A stretch of DNA of 64,000 bases from Amycolatopsis sp. FBCC-B4732 (GCF_023008405.1 NZ_CP095376.1:2628001-2692000); one strand, 5' to 3'; counted from the first letter of the stretch, positions 35,860-44,861 are shown. A program made the numbers and translations. The notes: generated by a model not told the origin, from the letters alone.

Positions 35860-36405
35860 GTGAGAGCCGACGCCGCGCGCAACCTCGAACTCCTCCTGAC
35901 CACGGGCGCCCGCATGCTCGCCGACGACCCGGCCACGAGCATCGCGGCCATCGCCACGGCGGCGGGCGTGGACCGCCGCACGGTGTACCGCCGTTTCACC
36001 GGCCGCGAAGAACTCCTGGCGGCGGTGTACGAGGCCCGGTTGGACGCGATCGAGACGGCCATCGAGGCGGCCAGGCTCGGGGAGGCCCCGGTGGCGGTTG
36101 CCCTGCACCGGTACGTCGAGGAGATCGTGGGCGTCAACCGCAAGTGGCCGGCGGAGCTGGCGACGATGCGCACGGACCCGGCGATCTGGAAGCGCCGGCT
36201 TCGGTCGGTCGAGGCAGTGGACCGGTTCCTGCAGCGGGCGACCGAAGAGGGGTTGATCCGGGGTGGGGTGCCGGAGCGGTGGCCGGGGAACGTGCTCGGC
36301 CAGCTGGTGCATTTGGCGACGCGGGAGATGCCGGGGTTGAGCGACGCCCAGGCGGCGGACGTCATCGTGGACACGTTCCTGCGGGCATTCGGGACGGAGA
36401 GGTAG
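35860..36405 (+). CDS. TetR-family transcriptional regulator
   Basis: 181 residues from GTG 35860. HTH SIAAIATAAGVDRRTVYRRFTGREELLAAV (about residues 28-57) and C-terminal TetR ligand domain. The reading frame extends upstream to 35749, but that part crosses the operator and reads as non-protein. The GTG has AGGGG immediately before it and GAGAG a little further, so the exact start is uncertain by a few codons. Likely represses DipZ and itself. Confidence 0.85.
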   Translation: MRADAARNLELLLTTGARMLADDPATSIAAIATAAGVDRRTVYRRFTGREELLAAVYEARLDAIETAIEAARLGEAPVAVALHRYVEEIVGVNRKWPAELATMRTDPAIWKRRLRSVEAVDRFLQRATEEGLIRGGVPERWPGNVLGQLVHLATREMPGLSDAQAADVIVDTFLRAFGTER

Positions 36406-36670
36406 TCGGCCGCGGCCGAACGCTCGCCGGCTCGGTGCTTTGGCGGCCGTACTCGGCCAACTCATGTGCTTGGCCGACCCTGCCCACTGCCCGCTTCGCC
36501 AGCCTGGCCGGCCCCCTTGGCTCACTTCCCCGCCCGCCGTCTCGCCGCTCCGGCTCACCTGGTCGCCCCGCCGCCCCGCCGCCCCGCCCGGTCGGCTCCC
36601 GCGACCCCCAAAAAACCCCACCCCCAGCGCGTATACCAACTATCGGCACCCCCTCCCTAAACTCCACCGG
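36406..36670. other. Gene-free stretch, strongly C-rich on the plus strand
   Basis: It begins with a 14-bp palindrome TCGGCCGCGGCCGA right after the TetR stop (possible terminator). It continues with a pyrimidine-rich run (repeated CCCCGCCG units around 36573-36593, then CCCCCAAAAAACCCCACCCCC) and ends with GTATACCAACTATCGG, a more AT-rich patch that could hold the promoter of the next gene. No coding pattern seen in any frame. Confidence 0.5.
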
Positions 36671-37609
36671 ATGCCCGACCCCACCTACGACCCCGAACTC
36701 GCCGCCCTCCTCCCCGCCCTGACCGGCCAAGTCCCGGTAGGCATGACCGCCGACCAGCTCGCCCTCTACCGCGCACTCCCGTTCCCCACCATCGACGAGC
36801 AGATCGGCGACCGCCCCGTCACCTGGGCCGACCACACCATCCCCGGGTACGGCGGCGCCGGCATCACCGTCTCCGTCATCGAACGTGCGGACGGCCGCCG
36901 CAGTGGGCTCGGGATCTACCACGCCCACGGTGGGGGAATGGTGATGGCCGATCGGTTCGCCTCCGTCCACCCGCTGATCGACTGGGTTCTGGAGCACGAC
37001 GCCGTCGCCGTCACCGTCGAGTACAGGCGGGCGCCCGAACACCCCGATCCCGTGCCCGTCGAGGACTGCTACGCCGGTCTGAAGTGGACGGCCGCGCTCG
37101 GGTTCGGACGGCTTGTCGTCTTCGGTGGCAGCGGGGGAGCCGGGCTCGCCGCCGGCACGGCCCTGCTCGCGCGGGATCGCGGAGGCCCCGCGATCGCCGG
37201 CCTGCTGCTCCAGTGCCCGATGCTCGACGACCGGAACGAGACCGTCTCCGCGCGCGAGTACGACGGCGTCGGTGTCTGGGACCGGACCAGCAACCTGACC
37301 GCCTGGACGATGGTCCTCGGCGACCGCCGCGGGACCGGCGACGTCTCGCCGTACGCGGCTCCGGCCCGGGCGACCGACCTCGGTGGACTGCCGCCGGTGT
37401 TCGTCGACGCCGGGGCCGTCGAGGTGTTCCGGGACGAGGCCGTCGCCTTCGCGAGCGCGGTCTGGGCCGCCGGGGGCGAGGCCGAACTGCACGTCTGGGG
37501 CGGTGCGTTCCACGGCTTCCACGACATCGCCCCGGAATCGGCCGTCGCCAAAGCCTGCGTGGCCGCGCGGGAGTCGTGGCTGCGGCGGCTGCTCGCGCGG
37601 CCCGCCTGA
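36671..37609 (+). CDS. Alpha/beta hydrolase, hormone-sensitive-lipase (HSL) type
   Basis: 312 residues. The oxyanion motif YHAHGGGMV (HGGG) is at about residue 83, the nucleophile elbow is FGGSGGAGLA (G-x-S-x-G), the acid lies in PPVFVDAGAVEVFRDEA and the catalytic His in GAFHGFHD. It should be a cytosolic esterase for short acyl esters or lactones. ATG at 36671 follows an AT-rich patch. A MarR gene follows 33 bp downstream. Confidence 0.9.
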   Translation: MPDPTYDPELAALLPALTGQVPVGMTADQLALYRALPFPTIDEQIGDRPVTWADHTIPGYGGAGITVSVIERADGRRSGLGIYHAHGGGMVMADRFASVHPLIDWVLEHDAVAVTVEYRRAPEHPDPVPVEDCYAGLKWTAALGFGRLVVFGGSGGAGLAAGTALLARDRGGPAIAGLLLQCPMLDDRNETVSAREYDGVGVWDRTSNLTAWTMVLGDRRGTGDVSPYAAPARATDLGGLPPVFVDAGAVEVFRDEAVAFASAVWAAGGEAELHVWGGAFHGFHDIAPESAVAKACVAARESWLRRLLARPA

Positions 37610-37642
37610 GCGCCGGGGCCGCCGGTCGGTCACCATGGTGCG

Positions 37643-38095
37643 GTGTCCGAAACCCCCGCGGGCCGGCCCGGGCCCGGCCTGCTGTACCTGGTGAAACAGC
37701 TCGAGCTCGTCGTCCGGGCCCGGCTGGACGAGGTGCTGCGCCCGGTCGCGCTCACGCCGTTGCAGTACACCGCGCTCACCGTGCTGGAGCGGCGCTCGGG
37801 CCTCACGACGGCGGAGCTGGCGCGCAACTCGTTCGTCACCGACCAGGCGATGGCCGACATGGTGGTCGCGCTCGAACGGCAGGGCTTCCTCGCGCGGGAC
37901 GGCGACCCGCGCGACCGGCGCCGCCGCGTGCTCCGGCTGACCGGCCCCGGTGCCGACGTCCTCGACCGCGTCCGCGACGACGTGGCCGCGGTCGAAGAAC
38001 GGATGCTTTCCAAGCTGGACGCCGGTGACGCCGCCCGGTTCCGGGACTACGTCGTCGCCTGCCATTCGGCGCTGTCGGACCGGCCGTCCCACTGA
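37643..38095 (+). CDS. MarR-family transcriptional regulator
   Basis: 150 residues from GTG 37643. wHTH TTAELARNSFVTDQAMADMVVALERQGFLARDGDPRDRRRRV. Immediately downstream, before the next gene, lies a perfect palindrome that is its most likely operator. It would thus control the secreted hydrolase gene that follows and possibly itself. Confidence 0.9.
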   Translation: MSETPAGRPGPGLLYLVKQLELVVRARLDEVLRPVALTPLQYTALTVLERRSGLTTAELARNSFVTDQAMADMVVALERQGFLARDGDPRDRRRRVLRLTGPGADVLDRVRDDVAAVEERMLSKLDAGDAARFRDYVVACHSALSDRPSH

Positions 38096-38097
38096 AT

Positions 38098-38118
38098 AAG
38101 TACAGGAAACCTGTACTT
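38098..38118. promoter_or_regulatory. AAGTACAGG-AAA-CCTGTACTT operator
   Basis: Perfect 9-bp arms around AAA, three bases after the MarR stop and 28 bases before the secreted hydrolase start. The centre and length fit MarR-family dimers. The core AGTACAGG could also cover the promoter -10 region of the hydrolase gene. Confidence 0.65.
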
Positions 38119-38146
38119 CCCCCCGTCGTCGTGGCACCCTGCCCGC

Positions 38147-39493
38147 ATGAGCATGCGCAGGTGGTACGGCCGCGTGATCGCACTGGCCGCTTCGATCGTG
38201 ACGGCGCTCGGCCTGACCGCGGGAGCCGCCGCCGCGGCCGGGCACCACACCGGACAGCTGCCGGACGGCGCCACTTGGGTGGCCGACGTCCCGGCCGCCT
38301 GGAACGGCACGACCATCCTGTACAGCCACGGGTTCGGCCCGCTCAGCGCGCAGGACGCACCCGACGACGCCACCCGTGACGCGCTCCTCGCCCGCGGGTA
38401 CGCCCTGGTCGGGTCGTCCTACAGCGGCGCGTCGTGGTGGGCGCTCGCCTCCGCCGTCGACGACCAGTTCGGCGCGCTGGCGGCGCTCGAGCGGGTGACC
38501 GGCCACCCCCGGCGCACGCTCGGGTGGGGCACGTCCATGGGCGGGCTCGTCAGCGCGCTCGAAGCCGAAACCCCGCGCCTCGACGGCGTGCTGAGCACGT
38601 GCGGTCTCGTCGCCGGTGCGCTCAACCTGAACGCCTACCAGCTGCACGGCGAATACGCGCTCGCCCGGCTGCTCGCGCCGGAGCAGGACGTCAAGCTGGT
38701 CCGGTTCGCCGACGCGGCCGAAGCGAGCGCGTCGGCCGCCGCCCTGACCAAGCTGGCGGCCGACGGCCAGGCCACCCCGACGGGCCGCGCGCGGATCGCG
38801 CTGGCCGCCGCGTTCCTCAACGAGGCGGGCTGGCTCACCGGCCCGACCCCGCCGGCGCCGACCGACTACGCGGGCCAGGAAGTCCAGCAGCAGCAGGAAC
38901 TCGCGCAGTTCGTGCTCGGCTTCGTGGTGAGCGGCCGCTACCAGGTCGAGCTGGCCGCGGGCGGCAACAGCGCGGACACCGCGGGCGTCGACTACCGGGC
39001 CCTGCTGGCCGGCAGCAGCCACGCCCGCCAGGTCCGTGCCCTGTACCGGACGGCCGGTCTCGACCTCGACGCCGACCTGGCGGCGCTCACCCGCGACGCG
39101 GACATCCGCCCGGACCCGCAGGCGGTCCGCACCCTCGCGCGCACGTCGATGGCGACCGGCCGGCTGCGCGTCCCGACGCTGGACATCCACACCACGGCCG
39201 ACCAGCTGGTGCCGGTCGAGCAGGAGGACTGGTACGCCGGTCAGGTCCACCGGGCCGGGCGCGGGGCGTTGCTGCGCCAGGCGTACGTCGGGGCGACCGG
39301 GCACTGCGCGTTCCGGCCGGCCGAGAGCGTCGCGGCCTTGCAGGCGCTCGAATCCCGCGTCGAGTCCGGGCGCTGGGGCGACGTCGCGGAACCGGGTCGC
39401 CTGAACACGGCCGCCGCCGCGCTGGGGGAGGACGGGCGGTACGTCCGGTTCGACCCGCCGCGGCTGACCGGCGGGCTCAGCGCCCGCGGTTGA
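38147..39493 (+). CDS. Secreted alpha/beta hydrolase
   Basis: 448 residues. Signal peptide at 1-31 (basic start, hydrophobic ALAASIVTALGLTAGAAAAA), mature enzyme with oxyanion region ILYSHGFG, nucleophile elbow GWGTSMGGL, and C-terminal DIHTTADQLVPVEQ and GATGHCAF with the Asp and His of the triad. Probably an extracellular esterase or peptidase. It sits behind the MarR palindrome and overlaps the convergent peptidase gene by 17 bp. Confidence 0.87.
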   Translation: MSMRRWYGRVIALAASIVTALGLTAGAAAAAGHHTGQLPDGATWVADVPAAWNGTTILYSHGFGPLSAQDAPDDATRDALLARGYALVGSSYSGASWWALASAVDDQFGALAALERVTGHPRRTLGWGTSMGGLVSALEAETPRLDGVLSTCGLVAGALNLNAYQLHGEYALARLLAPEQDVKLVRFADAAEASASAAALTKLAADGQATPTGRARIALAAAFLNEAGWLTGPTPPAPTDYAGQEVQQQQELAQFVLGFVVSGRYQVELAAGGNSADTAGVDYRALLAGSSHARQVRALYRTAGLDLDADLAALTRDADIRPDPQAVRTLARTSMATGRLRVPTLDIHTTADQLVPVEQEDWYAGQVHRAGRGALLRQAYVGATGHCAFRPAESVAALQALESRVESGRWGDVAEPGRLNTAAAALGEDGRYVRFDPPRLTGGLSARG

Positions 39494-41192
39494 CCGCGCT
39501 GATCGCGTCCTGGAGTCGTTGCCGCGCGGTCGAAAGGCCGTCACGCGGGGCCGCCGCCGGTGCGGCTTCCGGCTCACCCGCCGGGCCCGGGACGGGGAAG
39601 ACCGCCTTCTCCCCGGGCAGCGGGACACCCGGGCAGATGGTCGCCGCCGGGCGGGCGGCGCCGAGGTAGAACCCGTTCACCAGATCGTCCACACAGGAAT
39701 TGCCGCTCACCGCGTACTGGCCGTGGAACGGCGAATCGGCCACCGAGACCATCGGGACGCCGGCCGCCCGCGCCGCCGACTCGGCCTGTTCGTAGCCCGT
39801 CTGCGGGTCGAACTCGCCCTGGACGACCAGGACGTTCTTCGCCGCGCTCGGCGGCAGTTTCGGCAGCTCGTGGCGGGGGAGCTCGGACCAGTACCCGCAC
39901 GGCTCGCTGAGGCCGTACGCCCAGCCGAACAGCGGGTACGTCGGCCCCTGCAGGTCGCTGAGCAGCTTGTACCAGCCGGACGTGCGCGACGGCTGGTCCG
40001 CGCACGCCACCGCCAGCCGGGTGCCGGGCACGTCGGCGTAGTCCGGTTCGGGCTCCGCCAGCGTCCGCACCACGCCCGCGGGGGTCAACGACGCGGCCGG
40101 CACCCCGAACACCGCGCGCGAGACGTCGTCGAGGTCCTCCTCCAGCGCCGCGGGCGGCGGGGCGGCCGGGGTGCCGTCGAGCGCGGCCGCGCCCTTGGTG
40201 AGGATCAGCGCGCCGGTCAGCCACTGGCGGGTGCTGCCGTTGCCGACGAAGACGTGGTCGAAGATGTCCGGCGAAAGGCCCTCGCGCTTGAAGAACGCGC
40301 GCAGCCGTTCCCACTTCGCCCGGACCTGGCCGGCGGTCTTGCCGAGCTGCTCGGGGTAGCGGCGGGCCAGCCAGGGCGCGTAGACGTCGTCGAACTGGCG
40401 CTGGTCGATCTTCGGGAACGCCTCGAACGCGGCCTGGAGGCGGCCTTCGAAGTTCACGCTGGAGTCGAGCACGAACTTGCCGGTGCGGTCCGGGAACAGC
40501 GACGCGTACTTCGCGCCCAGCCAGGTGCCGTAGGAGAAGCCGAGGTAGTTGAGCCGGTCGTCCTTCAGCAGCGCGCGGATCAGGTCCATGTCGTGCGCGG
40601 TCTGCCAGGTGGTGACGTAGGGCGCGACCGCGTCGCTCTGGCACGCCTCGGCCACCGCCCGCGGCGCGCGCTGGTGCTGCGCGATGCTGGCGGCCGAGCG
40701 GTCGCGGGCGTCGAGGTCGTCCTCCTCCGGCAGCCGCCCGGTCGGCACGCGGCAGACGAACCCGGCGTCGTCGCCGCCTTCCTGGCCGGTGCCGCGGGGG
40801 TCCATGCCGACGACGTCGAAGTGCTCGTTCAACGCCGGTTCCAGCCCGGCCAGCGCGCCGGCGAGCGAGGTGCCCCGGCCACCGGGCCCGCCGGGGTTGA
40901 CCAGGATCGCCCCGCGCCGGCTCCCGGTGGCCGCGGCCCGGCTGATCGCCACCTCGAGGTCGGTGCCGGCGCCGGGCGCCGCCCAGTCCCGCGGGACGGT
41001 GATCCGCGCGCACTGCGCGGGCTGCGCTTCGATCCGCTTGGCGAACGGGCAGCTGCCCCACGCCACCTGCTGCGTCAGGTACGGCGCGAGCGGATCGGGC
41101 GTGGTCGCCGCCGCGGGCGCGGTCGTCACCACCAGCACCGAGACGGCCACCGCCAACCCTGCTCGGGACGTTCGCACCGCAGTTCCCTTCAT
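39477..41192 (-). CDS. Secreted tripeptidyl-aminopeptidase-like hydrolase (TAP family)
   Basis: 571 residues. Signal peptide about 1-30 (AGLAVAVSVLVVTTAPAAA). Oxyanion motif NPGGPGGRG, nucleophile elbow LGFSYGTWLG, acid in VVQGEFDPQTGYE, His in SPFHGQY and the TAP-like C-terminal domain with a disulfide Cys pair (NSCVDD, TICPG). This architecture is that of Streptomyces SlpD/SlpE and Tap exopeptidases that release N-terminal tripeptides. ATG at 41192; longer frames upstream are Arg/Pro-rich. Confidence 0.9.
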   Translation of the reverse strand: MKGTAVRTSRAGLAVAVSVLVVTTAPAAATTPDPLAPYLTQQVAWGSCPFAKRIEAQPAQCARITVPRDWAAPGAGTDLEVAISRAAATGSRRGAILVNPGGPGGRGTSLAGALAGLEPALNEHFDVVGMDPRGTGQEGGDDAGFVCRVPTGRLPEEDDLDARDRSAASIAQHQRAPRAVAEACQSDAVAPYVTTWQTAHDMDLIRALLKDDRLNYLGFSYGTWLGAKYASLFPDRTGKFVLDSSVNFEGRLQAAFEAFPKIDQRQFDDVYAPWLARRYPEQLGKTAGQVRAKWERLRAFFKREGLSPDIFDHVFVGNGSTRQWLTGALILTKGAAALDGTPAAPPPAALEEDLDDVSRAVFGVPAASLTPAGVVRTLAEPEPDYADVPGTRLAVACADQPSRTSGWYKLLSDLQGPTYPLFGWAYGLSEPCGYWSELPRHELPKLPPSAAKNVLVVQGEFDPQTGYEQAESAARAAGVPMVSVADSPFHGQYAVSGNSCVDDLVNGFYLGAARPAATICPGVPLPGEKAVFPVPGPAGEPEAAPAAAPRDGLSTARQRLQDAISAVNRGR

Positions 41193-41289
41193 CGCGCTCC
41201 GGCCGGGGAATCCAAGCACGGCGGACGGGGGCCGAGCAGCGCGAAGACCGCGGTTCACCGGGCCGGGGTTCCCCGATCCGGTGAACCGC

Positions 41290-41757
41290 TCAGGTGCGGT
41301 ACGGCCCGTGGTGCCCGAGGTCGGGGCTGACCTCCGGGTGCGGGCCGTCCTGGCCGGGCACCGGGGTGACCGTGGTCCGCCCCGGTTGCTCGACGACCAC
41401 CTCGGGGGCATCGCGGTCCTGGAAGCGGGTCTCGACGATCCGGTCCTGGCGGCGGCGGGCCAGCACGGTGAGCGTGAGCACGTGGACGACGGCGAGCAGC
41501 AGCAGGAAGACGCCGAGCCTGCCGACCAGCGCGGCCGTCGAGCCCGACCACTGCGGGCCGACCACCGAGAGCAGGGCCAGGACGCCGAACGCGACCAGGT
41601 GGAAGACGGTCACCACCAGCCACGCCATCGACCCGGTGCCGTCGCCGTCGTCCGGCCCGCTCAGGTAGCGGCGGCCGCCCCGGTAGAGCACCTGGCCGTC
41701 GGCCACCACGATGACCAGTCCGATGATCAGGAAGCCGGTGAGGTCGTTGTCGGGCAT
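41290..41757 (-). CDS. Small membrane protein of unknown function
   Basis: 155 residues with three hydrophobic helices (LTGFLIIGLVIVVADGQVLY; MAWLVVTVFHLVAFGVLALLSVV; LGVFLLLLAVVHVLTLTVLA) followed by a polar 45-residue tail (RRRQDRIVETRFQDRD and a Pro/His-rich end), probably cytoplasmic. The start is ATG 41757 with GAGGAGGAG upstream. No family recognised. Confidence 0.75.
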   Translation of the reverse strand: MPDNDLTGFLIIGLVIVVADGQVLYRGGRRYLSGPDDGDGTGSMAWLVVTVFHLVAFGVLALLSVVGPQWSGSTAALVGRLGVFLLLLAVVHVLTLTVLARRRQDRIVETRFQDRDAPEVVVEQPGRTTVTPVPGQDGPHPEVSPDLGHHGPYRT

Positions 41758-41888
41758 GCGCTCCTCCTCGTTTCCGCCTCGGGTACCCGCGCCGGACGGC
41801 CACCGGCGGCGGTTCACCGGAACGAGCGACCCCGGTCGGCCTGCTCACACCCGGGAATCAATCCCGGCCGCCGGACGCTGGGAAGGGC

Positions 41889-42911
41889 GTGAAGAACATC
41901 GGTTTCCTGTCGTTCGGCCACTGGTCGCCGGGGGCGCACTCCGAGACCCGGTCGGCCGCGGACTTCCTGCACCAGTCGATCGACCTCGCGGTCGCCGCCG
42001 AGGAGCTCGGCGTGGACGGCGCCTACTTCCGCGTGCACCACTTCGCGCGGCAGGCCGGCAGCCCGTTCCCGCTGCTGTCCGCGATCGGCGCGCGTACCTC
42101 GAAGATCGAGATCGGCACCGGCGTGATCGACATGCGCTACGAGAACCCCCTGTACATGGCCGAGGAGGCCGGCGCCGCCGACCTCATCTCCGCCGGCCGG
42201 CTCCAGCTCGGCATCAGCCGGGGATCCCCCGAGCAGGTCATCGACGGCTGGCGCTACTTCGGCTACGCCCCGGCCGAGGGCGAGACCGACGCCGACATGG
42301 CCCGCCGCCGCACCGAGCTGTTCCTCGAGGTGCTCGGCGGCGAGGGCTTCGCGGAGCCGAACCCGCGCCCGATGTTCGCCAACCCGCCCGGCCTGCTGCG
42401 CGTCGAGCCGCACTCGGAGGGGCTGCGCGAGCGCATCTGGTGGGGGTCGGGCTCGAACGCGACCGGCGTCTGGGCCGCGAAGCTGGGCATGAACCTGCAG
42501 AGCTCCACGCTCAAGGACGACGAGACGGGCGAGCCGCTGCACGTCCAGCAGCGCAAGCAGATCGAGGCCTACCGCGAGGCGTGGAAGGAAGCAGGCCACA
42601 CCCGCGAGCCGCGCGTGTCGGTGAGTCGCAGCATCTTCGCGCTGACCACCGACCTCGACCGCGCGTACTTCGGCCGCGACCGCCAGTCGCGCGACCAGGT
42701 CGGCATGATCGACGAGAACACCCGAGCGATCTTCGGCCGCTCGTACGCGGCGGAGCCGGACGAACTGGTGCGGCTGCTCAAGGAGGACGAGGCCGTCGAG
42801 GCCGCGGACACCCTGCTGCTGACGGTCCCGAACCAGCTCGGCGTCGACTACAACGCCCACGTGCTGGAGGACATCCTCACCCACGTGGCGCCGGAGCTGG
42901 GCTGGCGCTGA
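41889..42911 (+). CDS. LLM-class flavin-dependent oxidoreductase
   Basis: 340 residues, a luciferase-like monooxygenase: FLSFGHWSPG, GVDGAYFRVHHF (second strand with the flavin-contacting His pair), IEIGTGVIDMRYENP and RLQLGISRGSPEQ. These enzymes use FMNH2 or F420 on varied substrates. GTG start at 41889 with GGAAGGG. The final Arg codon, TGA and terminator are part of a 45-bp sequence repeated 1,950 bp downstream, so the gene is the integration target of the AIPR cassette and remains intact. Confidence 0.92.
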   Translation: MKNIGFLSFGHWSPGAHSETRSAADFLHQSIDLAVAAEELGVDGAYFRVHHFARQAGSPFPLLSAIGARTSKIEIGTGVIDMRYENPLYMAEEAGAADLISAGRLQLGISRGSPEQVIDGWRYFGYAPAEGETDADMARRRTELFLEVLGGEGFAEPNPRPMFANPPGLLRVEPHSEGLRERIWWGSGSNATGVWAAKLGMNLQSSTLKDDETGEPLHVQQRKQIEAYREAWKEAGHTREPRVSVSRSIFALTTDLDRAYFGRDRQSRDQVGMIDENTRAIFGRSYAAEPDELVRLLKEDEAVEAADTLLLTVPNQLGVDYNAHVLEDILTHVAPELGWR

Positions 42912-42950
42912 CGCCCGCGAGCGGCCCGGTGGCGGCCGGGCCGTTCGTCG
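42906..42950. repeat. 45-bp direct repeat, left copy (att-like; contains LLM stop and terminator)
   Basis: Begins CGCTGACGCCCGCGAGCGGC and ends CCGTTCGTCG. It is identical over 45 bases to 44856-44900, with mismatches immediately outside both ends. It includes the Arg-stop of the LLM gene and a hairpin CGGCCCGG-TGGCGG-CCGGGCCG (42922-42943) followed by TTCGT, a convincing terminator. Confidence 0.9.
42922..42943 (+). terminator. Terminator hairpin of the LLM gene
   Basis: 8-bp perfect GC stem CGGCCCGG/CCGGGCCG with a TGGCGG loop, 11 bases after the LLM stop. The same hairpin is duplicated at 44872-44893 behind the AIPR gene. Confidence 0.7.
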
Positions 42951-43079
42951 CCGTTGGGCCGCGTCTTCGGTCGCGCTGCTGGATCCCGGGAACTCGTTGC
43001 TTCGCCCGTTCCTCATCTGCGAGACTGCCGCCAGGTTTCTGACCCGGCCGGCTGCTGGTCGCTCTGAAGAAGAGGTTGA

Positions 43080-44861
43080 ATGCACACCCTCACAAGCAAG
43101 CGCGTAGCGAAGTTCTCGCGCGACTTCGGTTTCGGTGGAAGCGAGTCCGAGCAGTTCGAACGGTACGTGGCGGCGAACTACCTTTTCCAGTACGTAGGGG
43201 ACAGCGTAGAGCTGATCGAAAACTCGGTCCTGGGCGGCGGCTCCGACGAGGGCATCGACATCGCCGCGGTGGTCGTCAACGGCGGTATCGTGTCCGAACC
43301 CGCGGAGATCGACGAACTGATCGCGGATCAGGGCGCGAACTCCGCGAAGGTGATCTTCATCCAGGCGAAGACGAGCGAATCGTACGACTCGAAGCTCGTC
43401 GCGAAGTTCCTCCACGGAGTGGAGGCTGTGACGAAGTACGCGATGAAGCCGCGGAGCCTGGCACTGCCCCCGCGCTTGGTAGACCTGGCGAACCTGATCG
43501 ACCGGATCGCGGAGAACGGCGACAAGTTCCAAGACAGCAGGATCCCGTGCGAGCTCTACTACGTGACGACGAGTTCGAACGACGGGGCTGGGGTGCAAGC
43601 CGAACTCCAGGTCACGGAGGCGATCTCCCGCATCCGCGAAATCGGTGTGTACTCCGAAGGGGTGAAGCTCCGCACTCATGGGCACGAGGAGCTCTCCGCC
43701 AAGCAGAAAGAGCGGCACGGACCGCAGAAGGTGCAGTTCAACTTCGAGAAGCGCCAGACGATTCCGGCCACTGACAGGGTGAGTGAAGCCTACATCGGGC
43801 TCGTCTCCGCGAGCGAACTCCTGAAACTCCTCAAGGACGATTCCGGCGAAGTGCGCGCCGGGATCTTCGACGACAACGTCCGTCTCGACCTGGGTTCCCA
43901 CAACCCGGTGAACAGCCGGATCATGGCGACGCTTCAGTCGGCGGAGCGTGAGCACTTCCCCTTCTTGAACAACGGTTTGACGATCATCGCCACGGAGCTG
44001 CGCGGGGCTGGGGACAGGTTCTTCATCTCCGGCTATCAGATCGTGAACGGCGGGCAGACGAGTCACCAGCTCATGCGATGGGCTGAGACGGACGAGGTCA
44101 AAAATTCTCGTGAGCTGCTCGCCGACCTCTGGATCCCGGTCAAGATCGTGAGTTCGAACGACGCGACCGTTCGCACGAGTGTGTCGATCGCGACCAACCT
44201 GCAGACCGCTATCGGGTCTTCGGACATCCAAGCCAGTTCCCAGATGGCGAAGAACGTCGAAGAGTACTTCGCCCAGTCGGGGCCGGACGGGCTGCGCTAC
44301 GAGCGCCAGAACCGCGGCACGATACTCGAGTTCGCCCGGACACGTGTGGTGACGACGCCCGAGCTGAACCGCGCTGTCGCCGCCACCCTGTTCGGGGAGT
44401 CCTCCCAAGCGATCGGGTCTCCGAAAGACCTCGAGGTGGAAGACGCGTTCGTGTGGGGTGACTACCCCGAGGACACCTACTACTACGCCGCGTGGATCTT
44501 GTACCGCATCGACCGGTACTTCGCGCGCACGCCGGAATCGACGACCTTGAAGGCTGCCAAGTACCACATCGCGATGATGGTTTCGGCGATCATCAACCCG
44601 GAACTCATCCCGGTCTTCGAGGCACGGGATGTCGATGTCGTGGCTCAGAGGCTGAAGCGGCCGAAGAGGCTGAGGTTCGGGGTCGCCGAGAGGAAGCTGT
44701 CCGAAGAGGTTGAGGGCGCGATCGTGAACGCGGTGGACCTGACCGCCGATCTGTTCCGGGACGTGCTGGATTCGGGCCGGAGCTTGCGTAAGGACGACGT
44801 GCGGAGCAGAAAGAGCCAAGAAGCTCTGCTGCAGGAGGTGAAAGCGCTCCAGGGCCGCTGA
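43080..44861 (+). CDS. AIPR (abortive phage infection) family protein with nuclease-like N-terminus
   Basis: 593 residues. N-terminal restriction-endonuclease-like part: GIDI at 58-61 followed by FIQAKTS at 93-99, the D...(Q)xK arrangement of PD-(D/E)xK/Mrr nucleases. The AIPR core includes NSRIMATLQ at about 278, FLNNGLTI at 295-302 and IVNGGQTSHQL at 321-331, the family hallmark. Members are linked to abortive infection and phage defence. Codons are visibly less GC-rich than neighbours (about 55-58% in lines counted by eye). ATG at 43080 has AGAGG upstream, preceded by a 129-bp leader. The gene is alone between two copies of the 45-bp repeat, and its final Arg-TGA is inside the right copy. 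The family call is secure; the defence role is from the family. Confidence 0.88.
   Translation: MHTLTSKRVAKFSRDFGFGGSESEQFERYVAANYLFQYVGDSVELIENSVLGGGSDEGIDIAAVVVNGGIVSEPAEIDELIADQGANSAKVIFIQAKTSESYDSKLVAKFLHGVEAVTKYAMKPRSLALPPRLVDLANLIDRIAENGDKFQDSRIPCELYYVTTSSNDGAGVQAELQVTEAISRIREIGVYSEGVKLRTHGHEELSAKQKERHGPQKVQFNFEKRQTIPATDRVSEAYIGLVSASELLKLLKDDSGEVRAGIFDDNVRLDLGSHNPVNSRIMATLQSAEREHFPFLNNGLTIIATELRGAGDRFFISGYQIVNGGQTSHQLMRWAETDEVKNSRELLADLWIPVKIVSSNDATVRTSVSIATNLQTAIGSSDIQASSQMAKNVEEYFAQSGPDGLRYERQNRGTILEFARTRVVTTPELNRAVAATLFGESSQAIGSPKDLEVEDAFVWGDYPEDTYYYAAWILYRIDRYFARTPESTTLKAAKYHIAMMVSAIINPELIPVFEARDVDVVAQRLKRPKRLRFGVAERKLSEEVEGAIVNAVDLTADLFRDVLDSGRSLRKDDVRSRKSQEALLQEVKALQGR

Noticed and set aside
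38147..41192. The two secreted hydrolases as one divergent pair from a single duplication
   Set aside because: They share only the general alpha/beta hydrolase pattern; lengths, lid regions and C-terminal domains differ.
42951..43079. Possible small gene or recombinase remnant in the AIPR cassette leader
   Set aside because: No frame reads as protein and no inverted repeats or recombinase motifs are visible; it looks like a promoter and leader only.
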